Part shown: piece by piece, positions 5,263 to 12,371 of the stretch
Numbering within the stretch: position 1 is the first letter of the stretch
Layout: every line of letters begins with the position of its first letter
From: Pseudonocardiales bacterium
GTDB lineage: Bacteria > Actinomycetota > Actinomycetes > Mycobacteriales > Jatrophihabitantaceae
Direction: 5' to 3'
Length of the DNA: 14,938 nt
Assembly (NCBI GenBank): GCA_030840415.1
Contig: JAVEEO010000387.1
Span: 1-14,938 of the forward strand
The notes under the pieces: model-generated
Told to the model about the DNA's origin: nothing
The model's database searches: none
The model's input: the letters and a program-made list of their open reading frames with translations, nothing else
Position numbers and translations under genes: made by a program

Positions 5263-6726
5263 GTGCCCGAACTGACCAGCCGCCGCCGGATGCTGGTGCT
5301 GGCGATCTGCTGCATGAGCCTGCTGATCGTCGGCATGGACAACACCATCGTCAACGTCGCCCTGCCCTCTATCCGCACCGACCTCAGCGCGTCCGTCGAG
5401 GGGTTGCAGTGGACCATCGACGCCTACACGCTGGTGCTGGCCAGCCTGCTGATCCTGGCCGGTTCGTCGGCGGACCGGCTGGGCCGGCGCCGGACCTTCC
5501 AGACCGGCCTGGTGCTCTTCACGCTCGGTTCGCTGCTGTGCAGCGTGTCCCCCAGCCTGGGCTGGCTGATCGCCTTCCGGATGGTGCAGGCCATCGGCGG
5601 CTCGATGCTCAACCCGGTGGCGATGTCGATCATCACCAACGTCTTCACCGAGCCGCGCGAACGCGCCCGCGCGATCGGGGTCTGGGGCGGTGTGGTGGGC
5701 ATCAGCCTGGGCGTCGGGCCGGTGGTCGGTGGCCTGCTCACCGAGACGATCGGCTGGCGGTCGATCTTCTGGATCAATGTTCCGATCGGGCTGGTCGCCG
5801 TCGTGCTCGCGGCGCTGTTCGTGCCGGAGTCGCGGGCACCCCGGGCCCGGCGGGTCGACCCGATCGGGCAGCTGCTGGTACTGGTCCTGCTGGCCTCGGT
5901 CACCTACGCGATCATCAACGCCCCCCGAGCGGGCTGGGCCTCGGGCGAGACCGTGGGGTTGTTCCTGCTCGCGGCCGCCGCGCTGGCGGGGCTGCTGTAC
6001 TACGAGCCGCGCCGGACCGACCCGCTGATCGAGCTCCGGTTCTTCCGCAGCGTGCCGTTCTCGGCTGCCACCGTCATCGCTGTCTGCGCATTCGGTGCCT
6101 TCGGTGGCTTCCTCTTCCTGATCACCCTCTACCTGCAGGACGTCCGGCAGTTGTCGGCGCTGCACGCCGGGCTGTTCCTGCTGCCGATGGCTGTCGTCAC
6201 CTCGCTGCTGGCACCGATCTCGGGACGGATCGTCGGCGCGCGCGGGCCACGACTGCCGCTGTTCCTCGCGGGGGTGAGCATGTGTGCGGGTGGCCTGGCG
6301 CTGACCGGGCTGGGCCGCACCACCGGCTACGGCTGGCTGATCGCCAGCTTCGTGCTGTTCGCGGTCGGTTTCGGCATGGTCAACGCTCCGGTCACCAACA
6401 CCGCCGTCTCCGGCATGCCGCGGTCCCAGGCCGGCGTGGCGGCAGCAGTCGCCTCGACCAGCCGGCAGGTGGGCGCGGCGCTGGGAGTCGCGATCATCGG
6501 CTCGGTGATAAACACCGGTTCGCACGGCGCGATGGCCAGTGACCTGACCGCGGCAAGCCGGCCGGGCTGGTGGATCATCGCCGGCGCGGGTGCCTGCGTC
6601 CTGGTCCTCGGCGCGGCCAGCACCACCCGATGGGCCGAGGCCAGTGCCGACCGGACGGCGCAGCTGCTCGCCGCCGAACCCGCCCCGGACGAGCGGCCGG
6701 TGAGCCAACCCGCCGGAACGGGCTGA
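5263..6726 (+). CDS. MFS transporter, DHA2 (EmrB/QacA-like) family, 14 helices
   Basis: A 487-residue inner-membrane drug/proton antiporter-type exporter. The first helix carries the DHA2 motif GMDNTIVNVALP (24-35, with membrane-embedded Asp26). Motif A is GSSADRLGRRRTF at 67-79. The antiporter motif C is GISLGVGPVVGGLL at 146-159, followed by WRSIFWINVPIG. Hydrophobic segments across about 10-455 fit 14 helices, and the polar C-terminal tail is short. Length and motifs are standard for multidrug or antibiotic efflux pumps, but the substrate is unknown. The GTG at 5263 is chosen because GGAG at 5254-5257 lies 5 bases upstream and family homology starts at once; longer readings add a basic, non-homologous leader. 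No regulator gene is adjacent. The palindrome GTGCGCAC at 5218-5225 could be an operator. Confidence 0.93.
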   Translation: MPELTSRRRMLVLAICCMSLLIVGMDNTIVNVALPSIRTDLSASVEGLQWTIDAYTLVLASLLILAGSSADRLGRRRTFQTGLVLFTLGSLLCSVSPSLGWLIAFRMVQAIGGSMLNPVAMSIITNVFTEPRERARAIGVWGGVVGISLGVGPVVGGLLTETIGWRSIFWINVPIGLVAVVLAALFVPESRAPRARRVDPIGQLLVLVLLASVTYAIINAPRAGWASGETVGLFLLAAAALAGLLYYEPRRTDPLIELRFFRSVPFSAATVIAVCAFGAFGGFLFLITLYLQDVRQLSALHAGLFLLPMAVVTSLLAPISGRIVGARGPRLPLFLAGVSMCAGGLALTGLGRTTGYGWLIASFVLFAVGFGMVNAPVTNTAVSGMPRSQAGVAAAVASTSRQVGAALGVAIIGSVINTGSHGAMASDLTAASRPGWWIIAGAGACVLVLGAASTTRWAEASADRTAQLLAAEPAPDERPVSQPAGTG

Positions 6727-6730
6727 GCCA

Positions 6731-6751
6731 GCGGGCTGCGGCCGAGCCCGC
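6731..6751. terminator. Bidirectional hairpin between convergent genes
   Basis: GCGGGCT (6731-6737) and AGCCCGC (6745-6751) form a perfect 7-bp GC-rich stem with a 7-base loop, in the 33-base gap between the convergent MFS and FAD-dehydrogenase genes. Two more C-G pairs are possible beyond an A/A mismatch. It has no T-tract. The location supports a shared terminator. Confidence 0.5.
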
Positions 6752-6759
6752 AGGCAGAT

Positions 6760-8412
6760 TCAGGAGACCGCCGCCGCGGCAGCCCGGCCCGCGATCCGGC
6801 CGGAGAACAGGCAGCCGCCGAGGAAGCTGCCTTCCAGCGAGCGGTAGCCGTGCATGCCGCCGCCGCCGAAGCCGCTGGCCTCGCCAGCGGCATAGACACC
6901 GGCCATCGGCCGGCCGCCGGGCCTGAGCACCCGGCCGTCCAGGTCGGTCTCCAGGCCGCCGAGCGTCTTGCGGGTCAGCACGCTGAGCCGGACGGCGATC
7001 AACGGGCCGGCCGCCGGATCGAGCAGCCGGTGCGGCTTGGCCACCCGGATCAACCGATCGCCAAGATAGCCGCGGGCGCCCCGGATCGCGGTCACCTGCA
7101 GGTCCTTGCTGAACCGGTTGCCGATCTCGCGGTCGCGCGCCTCGACCTCCCGGCGCACCCCGGCCGGGTCCAGCAGGCCGGCGCCGGTCAGGGCGTTCAT
7201 CCCGGCCACCAGCTCCTCCAGGGTGCCGGCCGTCACGAAGTCGGCGCCGTGCTCCTGGAACGCAGCCACCGGCGCGGGCGCGCCGCCGCGGGCCCGGCCC
7301 AGCACCTGGCGTACCGACTTGCCGGTCAGGTCGGGGTTCTGCTCCGACCCGGACAGGGTGAATTCCTTCTCGATGATCCGCTGGGTGAGCACGAACCAGC
7401 TGTAGTCGTAGCCGGTACGCATCAGGTGGGTCAGGGTGCCGAGGGTGTCGAAGCCCGGGAACAGCGGCACCGGCAGCCGCTGACCCCGGGCGTCCAGCCA
7501 CAGCGAGGACGGCCCCGGCAGGATCCGGATCCCGTGGTTCGGCCAGATCGGGTCCCAGTTCTGCAGGCCCTCGGTGTAGTGCCACATCCGGTCCGGATTG
7601 ATCACGCTGGCGCCGGCCGCCTGGGCGATGCCGAGCAGCCGGCCGTCCACGTGCGCGGGCACCCCGGCGACCATCCGGGCCGGCGCCGGGCCCAGCCGGG
7701 CCGGCCAGTTGCGGCGCACCAGGTCGTGGTCGCCACCGATCCCGCCGGAGGTCACGATCACCGCCGGCGCCCGCAGCTCGAACTCGCCGACAGCGGTCCG
7801 CGAACTCGGCCGGCCGCGGTCCACCCCGCTCGGTTCCAGCACCGCGCCGTGCACCCCGTCGACCGTTTCGCCGGTGCTGGTCAGCCCGTCCACCCGGTGC
7901 CGGAACCTGATCGTCACCAAGCCGTCGGCCTCGGCCTGGCGCACCCGGCGCACGAACGGCTCCAGCAGTCCGGGCCCGGTGCCCCAGGTGACGTGGAAGC
8001 GCGGGACGGAGTTGCCGTGCCCGGTGGCCAGGTAGCCGCCCCGCTCCGCCCAGCCGACCACCGGGAAGAACCGGACGCCCTGGGCGTGCAGCCAGGATCG
8101 CTTCTCACCGGCGGCAAAATCGACGTAGGCCTCGGCCCAGTGCCGCGGCCAGTGGTCCTCGGGTCGGTCGAAGCCGGCAGTGCCGAGCCAGTCCTGCATC
8201 GCCAGCTCGCGCGAGTCGTGAATCCGCAACCGGCGCTGCTCGGCCGAATCGACCAGGAACAGCCCGCCGAAGGACCAGAACGCCTGGCCGCCGAGCGACT
8301 GTTCGGGCTCCTGGTCGAGCAGGATGACCCGCCGCCCGGCATCGGCCAGCTCGGCGGTGGCGACCAGGCCGGCCAGGCCGGCTCCGATGACGATCACATC
8401 CGCGTCGGTCAT
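6760..8412 (-). CDS. FAD-binding dehydrogenase (KstD/fumarate-reductase flavoprotein-like)
   Basis: A 550-residue flavoprotein of the FAD-binding domain-2 superfamily that includes 3-ketosteroid dehydrogenases and fumarate reductase flavoprotein subunits. The N-terminal dinucleotide-binding site DVIVIGAGLAGLVATAELA (5-23) with the GxGxxG core is followed by Asp33 closing the second strand (ILLDQE). GGQAFWSFGGLF (41-52) is the next conserved stretch. TSGGIGGDHDLVRRN (221-235) and the C-terminal GVYAAGEASGFGGGGMHGYRSLEGSF (505-530) are the conserved FAD-contacting segments. No signal peptide or heme domain is seen. It matches the group usually annotated only as 'FAD-binding dehydrogenase', so substrate and acceptor are unknown. 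ATG 8412 puts the nucleotide-binding fold at residue 5. A TAGCCT box lies 6 bases upstream, so the mRNA may be leaderless. Confidence 0.93.
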   Translation of the reverse strand: MTDADVIVIGAGLAGLVATAELADAGRRVILLDQEPEQSLGGQAFWSFGGLFLVDSAEQRRLRIHDSRELAMQDWLGTAGFDRPEDHWPRHWAEAYVDFAAGEKRSWLHAQGVRFFPVVGWAERGGYLATGHGNSVPRFHVTWGTGPGLLEPFVRRVRQAEADGLVTIRFRHRVDGLTSTGETVDGVHGAVLEPSGVDRGRPSSRTAVGEFELRAPAVIVTSGGIGGDHDLVRRNWPARLGPAPARMVAGVPAHVDGRLLGIAQAAGASVINPDRMWHYTEGLQNWDPIWPNHGIRILPGPSSLWLDARGQRLPVPLFPGFDTLGTLTHLMRTGYDYSWFVLTQRIIEKEFTLSGSEQNPDLTGKSVRQVLGRARGGAPAPVAAFQEHGADFVTAGTLEELVAGMNALTGAGLLDPAGVRREVEARDREIGNRFSKDLQVTAIRGARGYLGDRLIRVAKPHRLLDPAAGPLIAVRLSVLTRKTLGGLETDLDGRVLRPGGRPMAGVYAAGEASGFGGGGMHGYRSLEGSFLGGCLFSGRIAGRAAAAAVS

Positions 8413-8418
8413 CGGCCC

Positions 8419-8424
8419 AGGCTA
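8419..8424 (-). promoter_or_regulatory. Candidate -10 box (TAGCCT), leaderless start
   Basis: On the minus strand TAGCCT (TANNNT) ends 6 bases before the ATG of the FAD-binding dehydrogenase. No Shine-Dalgarno sequence lies in front of this ATG, which fits initiation of transcription at the start codon. Confidence 0.45.
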
Positions 8425-8497
8425 TCGGCAGCCGGTGGCGGGCACCGGCAGCCGCCGAGCCGACCCGCACGGCCGCTGACCCAGCGCACCGATCCGA

Positions 8498-8565
8498 GGC
8501 CGGTCCGCTGGCCGGCGCCCGCGCCGGTCCCGGCCGGTCCGCTGGCCGGTGCCCGCGCCGGCCCC
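8498..8565. repeat. Two-copy 34-bp tandem repeat in divergent promoter region
   Basis: Two adjacent 34-bp units (8498-8531 and 8532-8565), each starting GGCCGGTCCGCTGGCCGG, match at 32 of 34 positions by eye. They lie between the divergent FAD-dehydrogenase and gamma-glutamyltransferase genes, just upstream of the latter's start. Each unit contains GC-rich inverted elements (GGCCGG, CCGGCC-like). Confidence 0.75.
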
Positions 8566-8577
8566 GGGCGGCCGTGA

Positions 8578-8590
8578 TAGGACTGATCCG
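8578..8590 (+). promoter_or_regulatory. Start signals for the gamma-glutamyltransferase gene
   Basis: TAGGAC (8578-8583) is a near -10 hexamer 7 bases before GTG 8591. The overlapping AGGA (8579-8582) is an 8-base-spaced Shine-Dalgarno for GTG 8591, or 11 bases for ATG 8594. The ribosome-binding reading favours GTG 8591 slightly. Confidence 0.35.
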
Positions 8591-10417
8591 GTGATGACCA
8601 CCCGGCCCGAGTTGCAGGGCAGTTTCGGCATGATCGCCAGCACCCACTGGCTGGCCTCGGCCGCCGGCATGAGCGTGCTGGAACGCGGCGGCAACGCCTT
8701 CGACGCCGCGGTGGCCGCCGGGTTCGTCCTGCAGGTCGTCGAACCGCACCTCAACGGCCCGGGCGGTGACCTGCCGGTGGTGCTGTGGAGCGCCGAGGAC
8801 TGGTGCGCGCACGTGGTCTGCGGCCAGGGACCGGCGCCGGCCGCCGCCTCACTGGACCACTTCAGCGACCTGGGCCTCACCCTGGTGCCGGGCAGCGGGC
8901 CGTTGGCGGCGGCCGTGCCCGGCGCGTTCGGCGCCTGGACCGGCATGCTGGAACGCTGGGGCACCTGGGAACTGGCCGACGTGCTGGCCTTCGCGCTGCA
9001 CTATGCCGAGCGGGGCTTTCCGGTGCTGCCCGCCATCAGCCGGACGATCGGCGCCGTGGCCGGGTTGTTCACCGAGCACTGGCAGCCCTCGGCCGCCGCC
9101 TGGCTGGAGGGCGGGCAGGCTCCGCGACCAGGCAACTGGTGGCGCAGTCCGGCAATCGCGGCCACCTACCGCCGGATCCTGGAACACGCGGTGGGTCACA
9201 CCCGCGAGCAGCGGATCTCGGCCGCCCGCGACGCCTGGTACCGCGGCTTCGTCGCCGAGGAGATCGAGGCGTTCTGCCGTACCGCCTGGCGTGACACGTC
9301 CGGACGCGACCACGCCGGCCTGCTCACTGCCGAGGACCTGGCTCGCTGGCAGCCGTCCGTCGAGCAGCCCGTGACCACGCCGTACGCCGATCGCTACCAG
9401 CTGCTCAAGACCGGTCCGTGGGGTCAGGGGCCGGTGGTCGGGCAGCAGCTGCGGATGCTCGACGTCCTGGGCCTGCAAGCCGAAACCCCCGGGTCCGGAC
9501 GCTGGATCCACCTGATCACCGAGGCCGCCAAGCTGGCCTACGCCGACCGGGAGGCCTGGTACGGCGACCCGTTGGCCAGTGACGTCCCGCTGGAGTCCCT
9601 GACCTCGGCCGGCTACGCCGCCGAGCGCGCCGCCCTGGTCGGTGAGCGCGCCGACCTCGAGCTGCGGCCGGGCGCGCCGGACGGCAGGACGCCGCGGCTG
9701 GCGACCCTGCCGGCGGCCGGCAGCCCGTCCCCGGGCGTCGGCGAGCCGACCATGGGCAGCAGCGAACCAGCGCCGGCAACGCGCGAGCCGGCCGGCGCCG
9801 AGCCCGGGGTCGGCCCGCTGGGTGAGAACCGGGGCGACACCTGCCATCTGGACGTCGCCGACCGGTGGGGCAACCTGGTCTCGGCCACCCCCAGCGGCGG
9901 CTGGCTGCAGAGTTCGCCGGTGATCGCCGCGCTGGGCTTTCCGCTGGGCACCCGCGCCCAGATGTTCTACCTGGAACCGGGCCTGCCCAACTCGTTGCGG
10001 CCAGGCGCCCGGCCCCGGACCACCCTGTCACCGTCGCTCGCGCTGCGCGACGGCCTACCGTGGCTGGCGTTCGGCACCCCGGGCGGCGACCAGCAGGACC
10101 AGTGGCAGCTGGCGTTCTTCACCGCACTGGTTCACGCCGGCGACGGGGCGAACCTGCAGGAGGTGATCGACGCCCCGATGTTCCACACCAACCATTTCCC
10201 GTCCTCGTTCTACCCGCGCGAGGCCCATCCCGGCGAACTGGTCGTCGAGGACCGACTGCCGCCGGAGGTGCTCGCCGAGCTGCGCGAGCGCGGGCACCGA
10301 CTCACCCTGTCCGGTTCCTGGACGCTCGGCCGGCTCAGCGCGGTGGCCCGGGAGGGCGATCTGCTCAAGGCGGCGGCCAACCCGCGCGGCGCGCAGGGCT
10401 ACGCGGCCGGCCGCTGA
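8591..10417 (+). CDS. Gamma-glutamyltransferase-family Ntn hydrolase
   Basis: A 608-residue member of the gamma-glutamyltranspeptidase superfamily. Members are made as a proenzyme that self-cleaves before a Thr, which becomes the nucleophile of the small subunit. The N-terminal MIASTHWLASAAGMSVLERGGNAFDAAVA (14-42) and LNGPGGD (54-60) are typical large-subunit signatures. The cleavage site is GD|TCHLDVADRWGN with Thr417 as expected nucleophile. PRTTLSPSL (475-483) and FGTPGGDQQDQW (494-505) complete the active site. There is no signal peptide, unlike the periplasmic/secreted GGTs that act on glutathione, so it is probably cytosolic and may use another amide substrate, as the related oxamate-hydrolase type does (inference). 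A Pro/Gly/Ala/Glu-rich linker (about 356-412) precedes the cleavage site. ATG 8594 is an alternative start. Confidence 0.92.
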   Translation: MMTTRPELQGSFGMIASTHWLASAAGMSVLERGGNAFDAAVAAGFVLQVVEPHLNGPGGDLPVVLWSAEDWCAHVVCGQGPAPAAASLDHFSDLGLTLVPGSGPLAAAVPGAFGAWTGMLERWGTWELADVLAFALHYAERGFPVLPAISRTIGAVAGLFTEHWQPSAAAWLEGGQAPRPGNWWRSPAIAATYRRILEHAVGHTREQRISAARDAWYRGFVAEEIEAFCRTAWRDTSGRDHAGLLTAEDLARWQPSVEQPVTTPYADRYQLLKTGPWGQGPVVGQQLRMLDVLGLQAETPGSGRWIHLITEAAKLAYADREAWYGDPLASDVPLESLTSAGYAAERAALVGERADLELRPGAPDGRTPRLATLPAAGSPSPGVGEPTMGSSEPAPATREPAGAEPGVGPLGENRGDTCHLDVADRWGNLVSATPSGGWLQSSPVIAALGFPLGTRAQMFYLEPGLPNSLRPGARPRTTLSPSLALRDGLPWLAFGTPGGDQQDQWQLAFFTALVHAGDGANLQEVIDAPMFHTNHFPSSFYPREAHPGELVVEDRLPPEVLAELRERGHRLTLSGSWTLGRLSAVAREGDLLKAAANPRGAQGYAAGR

Positions 10418-10462
10418 ACCGCGACCAGCGATCGGCCCGCGACCGCCACTGACCAGCAGGAA

Positions 10463-10819
10463 TCAGGGATTTCCGCCGCAGGGCACCGAGGCGGCGGTCT
10501 GGGACACGGTGGCCCCGGCCGAGTCGCGCACGGTGACGGGGATGCCTCCGCTGCGGCTGCCGACCGGGCCGGACACCGTGATGACCGAGCCGGTGGCGTA
10601 GTCGCTGCTGGTACGGGTGGCCTTGCTCCACGAGGACACCCCGGTCCCCCCGCTGGCCCACCCGTCACACAGGTAGCCGACCGGCCGGCTCTCGCAACTG
10701 AGCGAGGTGATGGACAGCGCTGTGGCGAAGGCAGGCGTCGCGCTGCTGATCAGGCCGGCGCTGCTGAGGACGACCAGAGCAGCGGCTTGCAGCGACCGGG
10801 TGCGGGGGAAGGTGCCCAT
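10463..10819 (-). CDS. Small secreted protein with signal peptide
   Basis: A 118-residue protein of unknown function. The N-terminus MGTFPRTRS is followed by a hydrophobic stretch (about 10-26) and ATPAFA at 27-32, a clear Sec signal peptide with predicted cleavage after Ala32. The mature part, about 86 residues, is Ser/Thr/Gly-rich with three cysteines (42, 51, 114) and reads like a small beta-sandwich (SVITVSGPVGSRSGGIPVTVRDSAGATV), perhaps an Ig-like extracellular domain. I do not recognise a family. The ATG at 10819 is well supported by GGAG 7 bases upstream. It lies 235 bases downstream of the pore-forming-toxin-like gene on the same strand, with a similar GGAGACCC leader before its start, so the two could be co-regulated. 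It converges with the gamma-glutamyltransferase gene, 45 bases away. Confidence 0.82.
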   Translation of the reverse strand: MGTFPRTRSLQAAALVVLSSAGLISSATPAFATALSITSLSCESRPVGYLCDGWASGGTGVSSWSKATRTSSDYATGSVITVSGPVGSRSGGIPVTVRDSAGATVSQTAASVPCGGNP

Positions 10820-10890
10820 GATGGGTCTCCGAGTCAGTGGTGCACACCGTAAGTGCCCAAATCATCACGAGACAAGGGGTACCCGGTGCG

Positions 10891-10930
10891 GGTGGCTGGC
10901 TGCGGCCTGGAACCTGTCAGCGCAGCCACC
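10891..10930 (-). terminator. Hairpin in the gap between the two minus-strand accessory genes
   Basis: TGGCTGCG (10897-10904) pairs with CGCAGCCA (10921-10928), an 8-bp stem with a 16-base loop. An alternative register pairs GGTGGCTG (10891-10898) with CAGCCACC (10923-10930). It could end the 12227-11055 transcript or structure the leader of the small secreted gene. No T-tract follows. A second stem CGTCAT/ATGACG (10986-11005) lies nearer the upstream gene. Confidence 0.3.
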
Positions 10931-11054
10931 GGCCCGGGTCAGCTTCCGGTGCGGCAGACCCCGATCTCGGATCTGACCGCGGTTGCGTCATTACTGTCGA
11001 TGACGAGCGATTGCCGAACGGCGTGCAGCCGAGCAGGTCAGCGACCGCCCGGGC

Positions 11055-12227
11055 TCACGCCGCGACGGGGACGGTGCTGGGCAGCATGGCCACGGTCGCG
11101 TTGTCGGTACCAGGGGGCTGGCTGGTGTAGCTGTGCCAGGTGCCGTCCGCGTCCTGCCAGTTGTAGCTGACGCCTGCCAGCGCGGTGGCGAACGCGACCA
11201 CTTCCTGCCACGCGGCATCGGCGGCGTTCAGGTCGTCCTGGGCTGCCTGGTACTGCTCCTTGGTGGCGTCGTAGTCGGAGTTGGTGAGCTCCTGGATGAC
11301 GGCGGTGAGCTCGGCATCGAGATCACGCCACATCGAGATGACCTGCTGGATCGCGATCTGCGTCGCGGCGTTCGCCTCGTCCAACCACTGGAACTGCAGG
11401 TTCGTGGACTGGAGTTCCACGACGTCCTGGTTGTAGGCCTCGATCTGCTGCTGATCGGCCTGGATCGAGGCGTTGGCCGCCTCGATGCTCTGCGTGAGCA
11501 GGACGGTTTCGGTGATGGAGGCGGCCTCGCCCGCCACTCCGATCACGATCAGGCCGGCGCCAGCGAGTTCGGCACCGGGAATGACGCAGCAGACGGCGCC
11601 GATCAGGCCGACGTAGAGCGAGACGCTGATGCCGATCTCCGCGGCGGTGAGGGACTTGTTGAGCTTCTTGATCTCGTTCTTCAGCGCGACGATCTGCGCT
11701 TCGAGGGCCTGGATGTCGGCCTCGTCGGTGGCGGCGTCGGCCAGCGAGTCGGTCGCAATCGCGTTGAGCGCGGCGGCATCGGCGGCGATGTCGGTGCTGA
11801 ACGTTTCCATCGAGGTGAGCAGCCCCTCGGCGGTGTCGATCTGGGTCTGGGCGATGGACTGCATGGTGAGCAGGGCCTTCTGCAAGCCGGCCTTCGCGTC
11901 CTGATTCGTCGGATCCGCGATCAGCACGTCGAGGTAGGCGTCGGCCATGGTCTCCTCCATGTTGAACAGGTCGGAGGCCTGGCTGGTCAGGATGGCGGGG
12001 AACGACAGCATGGTCGGGAAGATGCTGGACGTCCACTCGACGCAGTGAGCCTTGGCCGGCGCGAACAGCGTGGAGTAGGTCCCGTAGTCGGCCGGTGGCT
12101 GGTTCAGCACCGGCAGCGAGGTGTTGGCGATCGCGTAGGCGTAGGAGTTCACGGTCGCGCAGGCGTTCTGGTACTCGAGCAATTGTTCGGTGGTCGGGGT
12201 CGCGGCAACGATGGCGCTGAGCTTCAT
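11055..12227 (-). CDS. ClyA/HBL-like alpha-helical pore-forming toxin candidate
   Basis: A 390-residue, nearly all-helical, Ala/Gln/Asp-rich protein. Long amphipathic helices (about 12-35, 85-195 and 240-345) flank a strongly hydrophobic hairpin at about 200-235 (SLYVGLIGAVCCVIPGAELAGAGLIVIG). The stretch 165-195 (DEADIQALEAQIVALKNEIKKLNK) and the one at 245-275 look like the two antiparallel coiled-coil arms around it. This head/arm plan is that of the ClyA, HBL/NHE and XaxA alpha-pore-forming toxins, in which the hydrophobic tongue inserts into a membrane; 'HBL/NHE enterotoxin family' is the nearest label I can offer. There is no classical signal peptide, as for ClyA. Cys213-Cys214 sit in the tongue. 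AGGAG lies 6 bases before ATG 12227. Assignment is by architecture, so a non-toxic helical protein (phage, tail or S-layer-linked) remains possible. Confidence 0.72.
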   Translation of the reverse strand: MKLSAIVAATPTTEQLLEYQNACATVNSYAYAIANTSLPVLNQPPADYGTYSTLFAPAKAHCVEWTSSIFPTMLSFPAILTSQASDLFNMEETMADAYLDVLIADPTNQDAKAGLQKALLTMQSIAQTQIDTAEGLLTSMETFSTDIAADAAALNAIATDSLADAATDEADIQALEAQIVALKNEIKKLNKSLTAAEIGISVSLYVGLIGAVCCVIPGAELAGAGLIVIGVAGEAASITETVLLTQSIEAANASIQADQQQIEAYNQDVVELQSTNLQFQWLDEANAATQIAIQQVISMWRDLDAELTAVIQELTNSDYDATKEQYQAAQDDLNAADAAWQEVVAFATALAGVSYNWQDADGTWHSYTSQPPGTDNATVAMLPSTVPVAA

Positions 12228-12259
12228 GGGGGTCTCCTGCTGATGTATGGGGATGGCCG

Positions 12260-12306
12260 GGCAGCGGGGTGCTGCCGCGAGCAGCCTGACATTAACAGGG
12301 ACTTTA
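12260..12306 (-). promoter_or_regulatory. AT-rich promoter and leader of the PFT-like gene
   Basis: The 144 bases upstream of ATG 12227 include an unusually AT-rich patch. On the minus strand two TANNNT candidates occur: TAAAGT (12306-12301) and TAATGT (12294-12289). Neither has a good -35 box. A hairpin GGCAGC/GCTGCC (12260-12265 and 12271-12276) lies in the predicted leader, before AGGAG at 12238-12234. Confidence 0.35.
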
Positions 12307-12329
12307 CAGTCGTAAGTAGCGTTTGAAGT

Positions 12330-12346
12330 AAAAAGGCTGATCGCCT
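12330..12346 (-). terminator. Short intrinsic terminator after map
   Basis: On the minus strand AGGC-GATCA-GCCT (12346-12334) is followed directly by a T run (12334-12330), 26 bases after the map stop. The stem is only 4 bp, but a T-tract is rare in this GC-rich window, which favours termination of the rnj-map transcript here. Confidence 0.45.
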
Positions 12347-12371
12347 GAAACCGGACGGACCTGCCGGCGGC

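Noticed and set aside
4659..6542. 627-codon plus-strand open frame across the toxin and MFS genes
   Set aside because: It runs antisense to the toxin leader and out of frame with the MFS exporter. The protein is low-complexity Arg/Pro/Gly with no domain.
5209..6708. 499-codon minus-strand open frame
   Set aside because: It is a complete shadow of the MFS gene; the MFS frame has motifs A and C and 14 hydrophobic segments.
6850..8577. 575-codon plus-strand open frame opposite the FAD dehydrogenase
   Set aside because: Repetitive Gly/Pro/Arg/His sequence; the opposite strand carries a full FAD-binding protein.
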